A stretch of 64,000 nucleotides of DNA from Micromonospora alfalfae. Lineage in GTDB: Bacteria; Actinomycetota; Actinomycetes; Mycobacteriales; Micromonosporaceae. This document shows, one piece after another, positions 38,740 to 48,504 of this stretch; position 1 is the first letter of the stretch, and each line of letters begins with the position of its first letter. Made by a program: the position numbers and the translations under genes. The notes below the pieces were generated by a model that saw only the letters and a list, made by a program, of their open reading frames with translations, did not search any database and was not told where the DNA came from. Where the stretch lies: the NCBI RefSeq assembly GCF_022230925.1, contig NZ_JAKKFH010000021.1:62001-126000 (forward strand), written 5' to 3'.

Positions 38740-40941
38740 TTATCTGTACTCGTACAGATCCTTCTGTTCGAGAGCACGAATCCGCTGGTAGTCCTCCTCC
38801 AGCCGGCTCGGATCATCCGCGATCAGGTAGAGATGACCGGGCGAGGTGAACAGGTCGATGGTCCGGTGCACCGGGGTGCCGGGCAGCAGATCCAACGCCG
38901 ACCCGCAGAAGACCGAGGGGATCTCGGCAAGTCGCTGGGCCGCGCCCTCGGCGACCGCGCCGTCGTAGGGCGCCACCAGGCAGACCACCATCAGGGCCCG
39001 CTGCCGCTGGTAGCCGGCGCCGATCCGCCGGGCGAAACGGGCCGGGTCGGTGTACCGCTCGACGGTCAGCGACAACTGGCTCACCCCGGTGGCCCGCTCG
39101 GGCCCGGCCGGGGTGACGCCACCCTCAAGCCGCGCCCCGGACTCGATCAGGACCGGCCCCCGGTCGTCGACAAGCAGCTCGGTGTGCGCCGGGCCGGTAC
39201 GCACGCCCAGCGCGTCCAGCACCCCCTCGACGAACGGGCGGAGCACGCCTTCGATGGCACCGGTCCCGTCCAGCAGGACCTGCCTGTCGTACACAGGGCG
39301 GCCGTCGATGAAGAAGCGGTCGTCGCGCCAGATCTCGTGGATGTGGTGGCGGCCGTCGAGGCTCACGCTGTTGACGAAGTACTGCTGGCCGACGAGCTGC
39401 TCCTGCACCAGCAACGAGTCGTTCGGCTGGCCCATGGCGTTGGTCGCGCCGAGCAGCTTCGCCGTCGCCGCCCGCGCCTGGGCCTCGTCCGCGCAGAAGT
39501 ACACCCCTTCCGAGCCGGCGCTGGCGGCCGGCTTGACCACCACCGGCAACACCCGGCTGGTAGCGAGCCAGTCGTCCAACTCCTCGACGCTGCCCACCCG
39601 CGCGCCGAGCGGCACCCGCAGACCCGCACGGGCGACCGCGTTCATCATCGCGGGCTTCTCCCGCCGGGGACGGTCCGCCGAGCGGACGTTGCCGGGCAGC
39701 CCCAGCAGCTCCGCGAGGTCGTCGGCGACGTTGACGCCCCACTCGCTGCCCGCGATCACCTCGACCGGCCGCATCGGTGCGAGCAGTTCGGCGGCGGCGC
39801 CGAGGGCCTGCGGGGATTCGCCGCGCACTGTCAACACGGCAAGGAAGTCGTCGCGGCGAAGACCGGCGGCGTACCGCTCGTTGATGGTTCCGGTGAGGAC
39901 CGCGACACAGCGCCGACCCTGCCGGTTGAGGGCGGGTGCCAGCAGCGCGCCGGTCGAGAACGGGTCGACGATCACGACGACCCCGTCCGCGGCCACCCCG
40001 ACGCCCGGTGGAGCCACGACGGTCTCCGTGACGAAGGAGGCCCGGTACGGGCGCAGATCGAGGCCGTGCGCCGGGCTGAGTACGTCGAGCCGCATCGGCA
40101 GCGGATCCGCCCAGGTGCCCGGTCGATCCGGTGGCTGGGCGTAGCAGAGGCTCAGCGCCGGCTCGCTGAGCCGTTCCGTGTTGAGGACCAGTTCCGCCTC
40201 GTCGCAGCCGTCGTCGTCGGGGTCGAGGTGGTGCAGCGGCACCGGCACGAACCCGAGTCGGCTCTTGAAGGTGAACAGCCCGGCCTGGGCGATGTGGCCG
40301 TACAGGGTGGGGTCGGTGCCGAGTGAGATCCAGGCGAACTCACGCCGGCGGGCCTCCTCGAACGCGGCCAGATAGAGCGCTCGACTGATCATCGCCTGGC
40401 GGACCTGCGGCCGCGCGGCGGAGAAGGCGATCCGCATGGCCGGGTCGGACGCGGCGACGCGGCAGACGACACCGGCGATCAACTCGTTCCCGGCGCGCGC
40501 CGCGACGAGGAAGAAGTCGGCGAGCCCGGTCTCTGTGGCGTCGACCCAGTGCGCCGTTGGCAGGCCGTGCGGCATGGCGGCGATCTGCGCGTCATACACG
40601 GCCAGGAACTCGGTGAACAGCTCCGGGGTGAGCCGGGCGTGCACCTCGATGGCGAGCCCTTGCGTGTCGACGTACCGCCGCACATCCCTGAAGTTGCGGC
40701 GCTCCGCCTTGGAGAGCCCGGCGAGGAAGTCCTCAGTGCTGGGCGGGGTGGGTTGCCCCCAGGTCACCCACCGTGGCTTGATCCGGAAGCCGGCGGCCTG
40801 AAGACCCGCCCAGTGCTCCCGGGGTGGGTCGGTCACGACGACCACGTCCGCGTCGTCCGCCCACCGTCTGTCCAGTGCCTCCTGCGCCGTCACCATGCAT
40901 CTGCGCAGGCCGTAGTAATCTTCCGCGCCGTTTCCGGACAC
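38740..40941 (-). CDS. GNAT acyltransferase / ATP-grasp ligase fusion
   Basis: 733 residues from GTG 40941, which has GGGGGGA just upstream. Residues about 60-240 are a GNAT/FemX-like domain (SKAERRNFRDVRRYV, FAWISLGTDPTLYGHIAQAGLF). Residues about 318-700 are an ATP-grasp unit: pre-grasp Rossmann part (VVVIVDPFSTGALLAPALNR), K470 with a glycine/serine loop (PAASAGSEGV), EQL at 514, E588 and IESGARLEGG at 599-608. ATP-grasp enzymes join a carboxylate to an amine or thiol through an acyl phosphate. The fusion suggests two consecutive acylations of one amino acid scaffold. Confidence 0.8.
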   Translation of the reverse strand: MSGNGAEDYYGLRRCMVTAQEALDRRWADDADVVVVTDPPREHWAGLQAAGFRIKPRWVTWGQPTPPSTEDFLAGLSKAERRNFRDVRRYVDTQGLAIEVHARLTPELFTEFLAVYDAQIAAMPHGLPTAHWVDATETGLADFFLVAARAGNELIAGVVCRVAASDPAMRIAFSAARPQVRQAMISRALYLAAFEEARRREFAWISLGTDPTLYGHIAQAGLFTFKSRLGFVPVPLHHLDPDDDGCDEAELVLNTERLSEPALSLCYAQPPDRPGTWADPLPMRLDVLSPAHGLDLRPYRASFVTETVVAPPGVGVAADGVVVIVDPFSTGALLAPALNRQGRRCVAVLTGTINERYAAGLRRDDFLAVLTVRGESPQALGAAAELLAPMRPVEVIAGSEWGVNVADDLAELLGLPGNVRSADRPRREKPAMMNAVARAGLRVPLGARVGSVEELDDWLATSRVLPVVVKPAASAGSEGVYFCADEAQARAATAKLLGATNAMGQPNDSLLVQEQLVGQQYFVNSVSLDGRHHIHEIWRDDRFFIDGRPVYDRQVLLDGTGAIEGVLRPFVEGVLDALGVRTGPAHTELLVDDRGPVLIESGARLEGGVTPAGPERATGVSQLSLTVERYTDPARFARRIGAGYQRQRALMVVCLVAPYDGAVAEGAAQRLAEIPSVFCGSALDLLPGTPVHRTIDLFTSPGHLYLIADDPSRLEEDYQRIRALEQKDLYEYR

Positions 40942-40997
40942 GTGTCCCCCCGCTTTTCCGATCCCCACCCCGGGCGTTCTTCGACCGCGCTGTCCCG

Positions 40998-42260
40998 TCA
41001 CGCTCCGCTGTCGGCTGTGGCCAATGAATCGACGTTGCTCAGCGTAGCCCGCATCGACAAGACGGCCGCGAACGCGATCAGGGCGGCCGTCGGGGACAGC
41101 AGCCGCGCCTCGGTGGGGCCGAGCCAGCCCAGGACGGCGCCGGCCGCCAGCGTCCCGGCCGCGCTGCCCACCGCCATCATCGTGGCCGCCAGGGCGAACG
41201 ACTCGTTGATCACCGTTTTGGGCACCAGGCTGCCGAGCAGGCCGAACTCCTCCGAGCTGAGCGCCGCCAGGGGTAGACCCGCGAGGAACAGGCACACCGC
41301 GAGCACCGGGACCGACGTGGCGAAGACCAGCGGGACCATGCACGCGAACGCCACCGCCAGCAGGACGAGGTAGCGGTTGACCGGCAGTCGGGTGTGGTGT
41401 CGCGCGCCGTAGACCAGCCCGCCGAGGACGCTGGCCGCCGGGGGCAGGGACAGCAGCGCGACGCCGGTCGCCGCGGCGTTCCCGTGCGCCGACACTGTCG
41501 CCGGCACTGTGACCTCGAGTACGGCGAACGCCGCGGCCGCCCCGCCGGCGGCCACCAGGATCGCCACCACGCCGGGAATGCGCCACGGCCTCCGCCCGCC
41601 CCGGGGATGGCTCTTTGCACCGTCGGTCGCGCCCGGCTCGGCGTCGTCGGCCTCCCTGCGCATCGTCGCCACGGCGGGTGCGGTGCCGTACAGGAGGGAG
41701 CCGACAACGAGCATTCCGCCGGCCAGCAGCGTCGTGGTGAGTGCACTGAAGACGCCTGTCAACAGGCCGGTCACTGCGGGGCCGATCACGAAGAAGACCT
41801 CGATCAGCACCGCCTCCAACGCGTTGGCGGTGTTCAGTGCCGGCCCGGGCGGCAGGATCAACGCCCAGGCCGCGCGGACGGTCGAGCCCACCGGTGCCAT
41901 GGTGAGCGCGACGGGCGCGACCGAGCCCACCAGCAACCAGGCCGGGCCGCTGCTCGCGACGACGAAGACGGCCAGTGCCACAGCATGCAGCGCTGCCAGT
42001 GTCAGCAGCACCACCCGCAGACCGCGTCTGTCGATCAGCCGGCCGTGCAGCGGCCAGGCGACGGCCAACGCCGCCGAGAAGACGCCGAGGGCCGTCGCGC
42101 CGGCCGTGTAGGAACCGGTTTTGGCGCTGATGTGCAGGAATATCGCAAGCGGTTCGATGGCCACCGGTAGCCGGGCGAGCATCGCGGGCAACATCACCCG
42201 GGGAACGCCGGGCGTACGCCAGAGTGCGGCGTAACGCCCGACGGCCTCACCCAGCGACAT
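40998..42260 (-). CDS. MFS transporter, probable product exporter
   Basis: 420 residues, about 12 hydrophobic segments, with HGRLIDRRGLRVVLLTLA in the first cytoplasmic loop and a charged, proline-rich central loop (EADDAEPGATDGAKSHPRGG). Its position, 11 bp after the second radical SAM gene and 56 bp before the GNAT/ATP-grasp gene, points to export of the product or self-resistance. Confidence 0.85.
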   Translation of the reverse strand: MSLGEAVGRYAALWRTPGVPRVMLPAMLARLPVAIEPLAIFLHISAKTGSYTAGATALGVFSAALAVAWPLHGRLIDRRGLRVVLLTLAALHAVALAVFVVASSGPAWLLVGSVAPVALTMAPVGSTVRAAWALILPPGPALNTANALEAVLIEVFFVIGPAVTGLLTGVFSALTTTLLAGGMLVVGSLLYGTAPAVATMRREADDAEPGATDGAKSHPRGGRRPWRIPGVVAILVAAGGAAAAFAVLEVTVPATVSAHGNAAATGVALLSLPPAASVLGGLVYGARHHTRLPVNRYLVLLAVAFACMVPLVFATSVPVLAVCLFLAGLPLAALSSEEFGLLGSLVPKTVINESFALAATMMAVGSAAGTLAAGAVLGWLGPTEARLLSPTAALIAFAAVLSMRATLSNVDSLATADSGA

Positions 42261-42271
42261 CAGTCACCAGT

Positions 42272-43846
42272 TCAGACAACGGGGACGGACTCCTTCTGCG
42301 TGCGCGGCCGGTAGATGCCGTCGTACTGGTCGATCAGCGAGCCGTTCAACGCCTCGGTGAGCCGCAGGCGTTGCTCGAACAGCTGGTAGTAGGAGAGGTG
42401 GTTCGACGGCATCGGCGAGAGGTAGACGCTGATCACTTCCGGCGTCTTCTCGATGTCGAACGATAGTCGATCCGCCTTCTTCCGGAAGTCCGCGGTGCCG
42501 GGGAGCAGGGTCCGGTTGAAGACATTGAAGTAGTTTGTTGCCTCGGTGCTCGCCTCGTTGAGCCGGGCCTTCAGCTGCAGGCACCGGTCGAGGTACATGT
42601 CGATCATCGCCTGGTCGTCGTCGTCATGCCCGATCAGCATGTTGAAGGTCAGATAGCGGACGCCGAGATCCAGCATCGAGGTGACGATCTGCAACTGCTC
42701 CTGGAAGGGCCGCAGCTTGTTGAACTTCTTGGTGGGCTCGTCACCGAGGTATTCGAGCGGGATCTGCACCCGGTAGCAGCCGATCCAGCGGTCCCCGCTG
42801 GTGTCGTTCCAGAACAGGGTCTCCATCAACTCCCGGTCGACCTCACCCAGGTCGAGGAACTTGCCGAACTCCAGTCCGTTGGCGAACTCCCAGGAGAAGC
42901 CCATCTCACGGGCCATCCGGAAGATCTCCAGAGTGTCCTCCCGGCCGCTGTCGTGCAGCAGCGTCCCCCGACCCGATCGCTGGATCCGGGAGAGCGTGTT
43001 GTCCTCCTGGAACAGGATGTTCGAGATCCCCATCGACTTCAGGTACTCGAAGTGCCGCCGCACCACCTCCGGCTTCATGTAGCGGTAGTGCCCGCGCATC
43101 GGGGTCGCGCAGAACGAGCAGGTCCGGTAGCAGCCGCGCGAGGTCTCGAAACAGGTGAACGGGGCCCGCACCGTCATCGGCGGCTGGCCCTCGCCGGTGT
43201 CGTCGTACACCGACAGGTCGTCGATCAGATCGAGCGCCATCGGCGGCAGTTCGGCCAGGTTGAGCTGCGCGCCACCCATGATGACGAGCCCGTCGCCGAC
43301 CCGCCGCGTCATCACCATCCCCTCGATGGGTTGGCCGGTCGCCCGGGCCTGGATCAGCTTGGCGAAGGTGAGCTCACCCTCAAGCTGGATGACCACATCG
43401 AAGCCGTTGGCCAGATACCAGTCCGGTCGGGCGGTGACGTCCATCCCCCCGCCGACGATCAGCGCGTTCGGGTTCACCTGCTTGAGGAACGTGGCGAACT
43501 CGGTCACCACCCGGGCGGAGTTGGTGAAGTTGTTGGAGATCCCGATGATGTCGGCGGCACGCGCCTCGTCCGCGTACGCCTCGAACGGGCCGCCGTAGCG
43601 GTGGCAGTCGATGGTGCGCGGCCCGTACTGGAACGAGGCGTAGTGCTCAGGTTCGCCATCGTCGACCTGGGTGTCGACGATCTTGAACTCCGCGTCGACC
43701 CCCCATTCGCGCAGGTAGGCGCGCGCGCCGGCCGCCAACGTGACGAGTGCGCTCTTGGGGTTGCGGACCCGCACCGGACTGATGGTGGTGTCCTCGTCGC
43801 GGAACGACTGCCCGGGGTACGGGGCGTACAACAGGGTGACACGCAT
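42272..43846 (-). CDS. B12-binding radical SAM enzyme (second of a tandem pair)
   Basis: 524 residues. N-terminal cobalamin-binding-like Rossmann domain (about 1-160: IIGISNNFTNSARVV, LIVGGGMDVTARPDWYL, EGELTFAKLI), then a radical SAM core with the 4Fe-4S motif C239-YRT-C243-SF-C246. Such class-B enzymes methylate unactivated carbon or drive ring rearrangements. The 41-% -like visual similarity to its neighbour (shared NPKSAL, YGPR, NFTNSA, EGELTFA blocks) marks a duplication; I did not calculate identity. AGGAGG precedes ATG 43846. Confidence 0.9.
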   Translation of the reverse strand: MRVTLLYAPYPGQSFRDEDTTISPVRVRNPKSALVTLAAGARAYLREWGVDAEFKIVDTQVDDGEPEHYASFQYGPRTIDCHRYGGPFEAYADEARAADIIGISNNFTNSARVVTEFATFLKQVNPNALIVGGGMDVTARPDWYLANGFDVVIQLEGELTFAKLIQARATGQPIEGMVMTRRVGDGLVIMGGAQLNLAELPPMALDLIDDLSVYDDTGEGQPPMTVRAPFTCFETSRGCYRTCSFCATPMRGHYRYMKPEVVRRHFEYLKSMGISNILFQEDNTLSRIQRSGRGTLLHDSGREDTLEIFRMAREMGFSWEFANGLEFGKFLDLGEVDRELMETLFWNDTSGDRWIGCYRVQIPLEYLGDEPTKKFNKLRPFQEQLQIVTSMLDLGVRYLTFNMLIGHDDDDQAMIDMYLDRCLQLKARLNEASTEATNYFNVFNRTLLPGTADFRKKADRLSFDIEKTPEVISVYLSPMPSNHLSYYQLFEQRLRLTEALNGSLIDQYDGIYRPRTQKESVPVV

Positions 43847-43862
43847 GGCCCTAACCTCCTGG

Positions 43863-45416
43863 TCAGCCCGCGTAGATGCCGTCGTAGAGACGGTGCATCT
43901 CGCGATCGTTGAGCATGGTCGTCATCTCGAGACGCTTCTGGTAGATGTCCCAGTAGGTGAAGTGATCGGTGTTGATCGCCGACAGGAAGATCCCGATGAC
44001 CTCCGGGTTCTCGTCGATGTCGAACTGGAGCAGGGAGTGCAGGGTGGTCCAGTCTCGGGCACCCGGCAGCAACGACAGGTTGAACACGTTGAAGTACGGC
44101 TTGTACTTCCCCCGCCCGACGGCGGTCAGCTCCTCCTTCAACCGCAGGCAGTAGTCGGTGAACATGTCGATGCCCTCGCGGTCGTGCTCGGGATAGCCGA
44201 TGAACAGGTCGTACGTCTGGTGGCCGACGCCGTGGTCGGTGAGCATCGTCGCCAGGACGTCCACCTGCTCGTCGAAGCCGAGCAGCTTGGGGAACCGGCG
44301 CTTCTTGACGTTCATGTTGTCCAGCGGGATCTGCACCCGGTAGCAACCGACCCACCGACCGTCGACCATCTTGCTGCCGAGCAGCGCGTCGGCGAGTTCG
44401 TGGTCGAACCTGCCGTTCTGCATGAACTTGCCGAACTCGATGCCGTTGGCGAACTCCCAGGCGAAGCCGTAGTCCCGGAACATGTGGAACATCGCGAGCA
44501 CGTCTTCGCGCCCGGAGTCGTACAGGTAGCGGCCGGTGCCGTTCTGTTGGATCCGGGACAGCGGGTTGTCCTCCTGCCACACGATCGTCCTGATGCCGTA
44601 CTCCTGGAACGTCTTGAGGTGCTTCTCCATCGTCGGCAGGCTCATGTAGCGGTACCCGCCGCGGGACGGGGCCGTGCAGAACGAGCACCGCCACGCGCAG
44701 CCGCGGGACGTCTCCCAGCAGATGAAGCTGCCCTGCACGCCCTCCGGCGGCGGCCCTTCCGCCGTGTCCGTGTAGACCGACAGGTCGGGGATCAGATCCA
44801 GGGCCATCGGCTCGATCGAATCCATCGGGATGGTCTCGCCGGTGTCCACCTTGGTGGGGATCAGCCGGCCCCGCACCGAGATGTTCGGCACGGTGCCCAA
44901 ATCCTGCTTGCGGTTGAGCGCGTCGATGATCCGGGCGAAGGTCAGCTCGCCCTCGCCGCGCACCACCACGTCCGCGCCACGGGACAGGTAGTACTGCGGG
45001 CGGGCGGTGCAGTCGACACCGCCCACGACGACGATGGCCTTCGGGTTGACCCGCTTGATGTGCTGCGCGAGGTCACTGACGATGTGCGCGCTGTTGGTGA
45101 AGTTGCAGGTGATCCCGTGCACCTCGGCCGAGCGGATCTTCTCGTCCGCCTCCTCGAACGGGGTGCCGTACCGGAAACAGTCCATGATCCGGGGGCCGTA
45201 CGGCAGGGACTTGTACTTCACCCGCTGCCCACCGAGCTGAAGGTCGATGATCTCGATGTCGCAGGAGTAGCCAAAGTGCGGCGCGTACGCCCGCAGCCCG
45301 GCGGCGATTGTGGTCAGCGCGCTCTTCGGGTTGAGTGGCCGCTCGGTGTTGATCGGCTCGCTCTCCCCCTGGAAGATCTGCGAGGGGAACGGGGCGTAGT
45401 AGAGGTTCACCTTCAT
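43863..45416 (-). CDS. B12-binding radical SAM enzyme (first of a tandem pair)
   Basis: 517 residues with the same layout as its neighbour: B12-like N-terminal domain (VHGITCNFTNSAHIV, AIVVVGGVDCTARPQYYL) and the cluster motif C240-AWR-C244-SF-C247. It has extra cysteines in the B12 domain (C80, C104, C136). It lies 28 bp after the NRPS gene stop, with AGGAGA before ATG 45416. The two enzymes may act in sequence or as a heterodimer. Confidence 0.9.
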   Translation of the reverse strand: MKVNLYYAPFPSQIFQGESEPINTERPLNPKSALTTIAAGLRAYAPHFGYSCDIEIIDLQLGGQRVKYKSLPYGPRIMDCFRYGTPFEEADEKIRSAEVHGITCNFTNSAHIVSDLAQHIKRVNPKAIVVVGGVDCTARPQYYLSRGADVVVRGEGELTFARIIDALNRKQDLGTVPNISVRGRLIPTKVDTGETIPMDSIEPMALDLIPDLSVYTDTAEGPPPEGVQGSFICWETSRGCAWRCSFCTAPSRGGYRYMSLPTMEKHLKTFQEYGIRTIVWQEDNPLSRIQQNGTGRYLYDSGREDVLAMFHMFRDYGFAWEFANGIEFGKFMQNGRFDHELADALLGSKMVDGRWVGCYRVQIPLDNMNVKKRRFPKLLGFDEQVDVLATMLTDHGVGHQTYDLFIGYPEHDREGIDMFTDYCLRLKEELTAVGRGKYKPYFNVFNLSLLPGARDWTTLHSLLQFDIDENPEVIGIFLSAINTDHFTYWDIYQKRLEMTTMLNDREMHRLYDGIYAG

Positions 45417-45444
45417 GGCGTCTCCTGGGCCGGTCGGTCGCGGT

Positions 45445-48400
45445 TCACTGGGCTGTCGCGGTGGACAGGTGCGGACGGTTCACTGACAGGAAGGTCCTCG
45501 CGAGGCGGTCGACCATCGTGTCGACCAGCACGTCCCGACCCGTGCCCCAGTTGAGGCCGAGGTCCCGAGCCAGCCGGGCGGCGTGGACCGTGTCGGTGCC
45601 GACCAGGGCGTCGTGGCACACCCCGGTCAGTGCGTCGGTCGCCGCGGCGCTGCGGGGCCGAAGAACAGCGAGACAGCGGGCTGTCTCGTCATCGCCGACA
45701 AGGTCGGCGGCCCGGTCGAGGAACCGGTCGTACGGGACCTCCGGCAGCGCGCCCGCCTCGGCGCGGAGCCGGGACAGCAGGTCGGTCACCGGCACCGACG
45801 TCGGCGCCACCACGTTCAGCACGGTGCCCGGCGGCACCGGCTGGTGCGGGTCGGTCAGCGCGGCGACCACCCGGGCGACCAGGTCGACCGGTGTCCAGTC
45901 CACGTGCAGGCGGGTCGGTGGCCGTACGCCGAGCCGGAGGCAGAGCCGCAGGATCATGGTGACCGAGGACCGGGGGTTGGCGTGGCCGGTCCGAGAGTGG
46001 GCGGCGACCTCGCCGAGCCGGACGACGGCGGCGGGGACACCCTGCTCGGTGGCCGCCCGTAGCAGTTGTTCGCCGACCCACTTGGACTGGCTGTAACCGT
46101 CGGGTGGCAACGCCGACCAGGGCGGCAGGAACGACTCGGCGAGCGGTGTGCCGGGGGCGTGGCGCACAGTGGTCGTCGACAGCGAGATGATCCGCTTGCG
46201 GACGTGGGTGCCGGCGAGGTGGATGAGGGTACGCAGGCCGTGCACGTTTGTGGCCCGTAGGTCGACGTAGTCGCGGAGAGTGTCGACCCGGCCGCCGGCG
46301 TCGACGATGGTGCCGACCTGTCGACAGAGCCGCCGCCAGTCGGCGGCCACCAGCCCGAGGTGGGGTTTGTCCAGGTCACCGGCGAGGGCCGACCATCCGA
46401 TCAGCTCCGCTGGCCCGTAGCCGGCGGCCGACAGCGCTGACCTGACCCGGTGTCGGGCGGCCTCGTCGTCGGTGGCGCGGACCAGGCAGACGATCGTTCG
46501 ACCACCCTGCGCGGTGAGGGCGGCCAGCACGTGCGAACCGATGAAGCCGGTCGCGCCGACCAGCAGGATCGCCCCCGGGTCGGCGGGCCGCCGGACCCGC
46601 ACCCGGCCCAGTTCACCGAGGCGCAGATCGTCGGCCAGTTCGTGCGGCGTGACAACGGGCGGAGGCAGCGGGCTGCCCCGGCGGACCAGTTCGGCCTGTG
46701 CCGCGATGGTGGGGGACCGGATCAGGTCGCGGACGTCCAACCGGATCGCGAATGCCCGTTCGATCTCCACGGCGAGCCGGGCCGCGCCGAGTGACGTACC
46801 ACCGAGGCAGTAGAAGTCGTCGTCGTTGGCGCTGAAGCCCAGAACCCGCGTCCAGATCTCGGCGATCCGCGCCTCGACGCTGCCCACCGGGTAGGCGGCG
46901 TCGGTGTCGGCGGCCTTCGGTGCGGCGCCCGCCAGTCGGCGGCGCAGCCGCTCCTGGTCGACCTTGCCGTTGGAGAGCAGCGGCAGGGTGGCGAGGCGGA
47001 CGAACCTGGCGGGCACCAACGCGGCGGGTAGCGCGGTCCGGGCGTGCTCGCGCAGCGCCTCCTCGGTGACGGCCCGCTCGGCCGAGTAGAAGCAGACCAT
47101 TGTCGCCGCCGCGCCGGCCTCGTCGACGATCACCTTCACCTGGTGTACGCCGGGCAGCGTGGTGAGCGCGTGCTCGATCTCGCCCAGGTCGACCCGTATC
47201 CCGGCGATCTGGACCTGGGCGTCCCGGCGGCCGCTGAACATCAGCAGGCCGTCCTCGCGCACCCAGCCGAAGTCCCCGGTGCGGTAGAGCAGGTCGCCGA
47301 CGACCTCGTCGAACGGGTTCGGGACGAATACCTGTCGGGTCCGCTCCGCGTCGCAGTGGTACCCCGCGCCCAGGCAGACGCCGGCGAGGTGGATCTCGCC
47401 GATCTCGCCCCGGGGGGTCGGCTGACCGTGCTCGTCGAGGAGCAGCACCGAGGTGTTGGGCAGGGGCAGACCGAGGGGGATGACCTGGCTGTCGTCGTCG
47501 TGCACGGCGTGGAAGACCGCGCCGATCGACGCCTCGGTCGGACCGTAGGTGTTTGTCACCCGGATGTCGGCGAACATCCGTCGGAAGGCCTGGACGGTGT
47601 GCGGTTTCGCGGCTTCGCCACCGATGAAGACCTGGCGCATCGACGCCAGCAGGTGCCAGTCCTGTGGCCGGTGTTCGAGGCGTTCGACGAGCAGGTCGAA
47701 GATGCTGGGGACGAAGTCCGTCATCGTGACGCCGTGCCTGTGGATCTGGGCCAGCGTCGCGTCGAAGTCGAGGATGCCGGTGCGGTCCGGGATGACCACG
47801 GTGCCACCGCGGGTCAGCGGCCACAGCAGCTGCCAGATCGACGAGTCGAAGGTGTGCGCGGAGTTCTGGAGCACCACCGCACCATCGGCGGCGAACCGTT
47901 CGGTCATGGACAGGAAGCGGTTGACCAGCCCGTGGTGCAGGTTGACAGCGCACTTGGGCAGACCGGTGGAACCACTTGTGAAGAAGGCGTAGATGGGGTC
48001 TTCCGGCCGGGGTCGGTCGGTGGCGGGCGCGGGGCTGCGGGCTGCGGTCGGCTCCGTCCGCACGTCGATCACCGGCAGGGCGGGTGCGCCGTTCGGTGGT
48101 GACCCAACGGTGGCGACCGGGTTGAGGCCGTCGAGCATCCGGACCTGGCGCAGCGCCGGCCAGGCCCGGTCGAACGGCACGAACGCGGCGCCGGACCGCA
48201 TGGTGCCGAGCATGGCGACGAGGAGCCCGACCCGGTCGTCGAGCAGGAGCGCGACGAAGTCACCCCGCCGGGCGCCAACGGCGAGCAGATCGGTGGTGAC
48301 CGCGTCGGCCAGCCGATCCACGTCCCGATAGGTGAGCGTGCCGGTGGGATGGACGACCGCTGTGGCGTCGGGATGCCGGCGGATCGTCTCGTCGATGAGG

Positions 48401-48504
48401 TCGACGACTGTCTGGTGGATCGGACGTGGCCGGACCGGCCCGTTGAGGAGAGCGCCGACCTGGGCGGGACTGGGCCGCAGGCGCTCTGTTCTGGTGACGG
48501 TCAA
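45445..48504 (-). CDS. NRPS-like adenylation / carrier / thioester-reductase protein
   Basis: 1019 residues, first gene of the operon. A domain (about 30-525): FFTSGSTGLPK at 174-184, HTFDSSIWQ at 217-225, NTYGPTEAS at 318-326, YRTGDFG at 407-413, SNGKVD at 511-516. Carrier domain with LGGTSL at 567-572 (phosphopantetheine Ser571). C-terminal SDR-type reductase: VGATGFIGSH at 649-658, YSQSK with Y804 and K808. No condensation domain. It should load one amino acid, hold it, and release it as aldehyde or alcohol, like Lys2/carboxylic acid reductases. The only start is TTG 48504 without a clear ribosome site; binding-pocket residues D220, S221 and W224 do not let me name the substrate. Confidence 0.9.
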   Translation of the reverse strand: MTVTRTERLRPSPAQVGALLNGPVRPRPIHQTVVDLIDETIRRHPDATAVVHPTGTLTYRDVDRLADAVTTDLLAVGARRGDFVALLLDDRVGLLVAMLGTMRSGAAFVPFDRAWPALRQVRMLDGLNPVATVGSPPNGAPALPVIDVRTEPTAARSPAPATDRPRPEDPIYAFFTSGSTGLPKCAVNLHHGLVNRFLSMTERFAADGAVVLQNSAHTFDSSIWQLLWPLTRGGTVVIPDRTGILDFDATLAQIHRHGVTMTDFVPSIFDLLVERLEHRPQDWHLLASMRQVFIGGEAAKPHTVQAFRRMFADIRVTNTYGPTEASIGAVFHAVHDDDSQVIPLGLPLPNTSVLLLDEHGQPTPRGEIGEIHLAGVCLGAGYHCDAERTRQVFVPNPFDEVVGDLLYRTGDFGWVREDGLLMFSGRRDAQVQIAGIRVDLGEIEHALTTLPGVHQVKVIVDEAGAAATMVCFYSAERAVTEEALREHARTALPAALVPARFVRLATLPLLSNGKVDQERLRRRLAGAAPKAADTDAAYPVGSVEARIAEIWTRVLGFSANDDDFYCLGGTSLGAARLAVEIERAFAIRLDVRDLIRSPTIAAQAELVRRGSPLPPPVVTPHELADDLRLGELGRVRVRRPADPGAILLVGATGFIGSHVLAALTAQGGRTIVCLVRATDDEAARHRVRSALSAAGYGPAELIGWSALAGDLDKPHLGLVAADWRRLCRQVGTIVDAGGRVDTLRDYVDLRATNVHGLRTLIHLAGTHVRKRIISLSTTTVRHAPGTPLAESFLPPWSALPPDGYSQSKWVGEQLLRAATEQGVPAAVVRLGEVAAHSRTGHANPRSSVTMILRLCLRLGVRPPTRLHVDWTPVDLVARVVAALTDPHQPVPPGTVLNVVAPTSVPVTDLLSRLRAEAGALPEVPYDRFLDRAADLVGDDETARCLAVLRPRSAAATDALTGVCHDALVGTDTVHAARLARDLGLNWGTGRDVLVDTMVDRLARTFLSVNRPHLSTATAQ

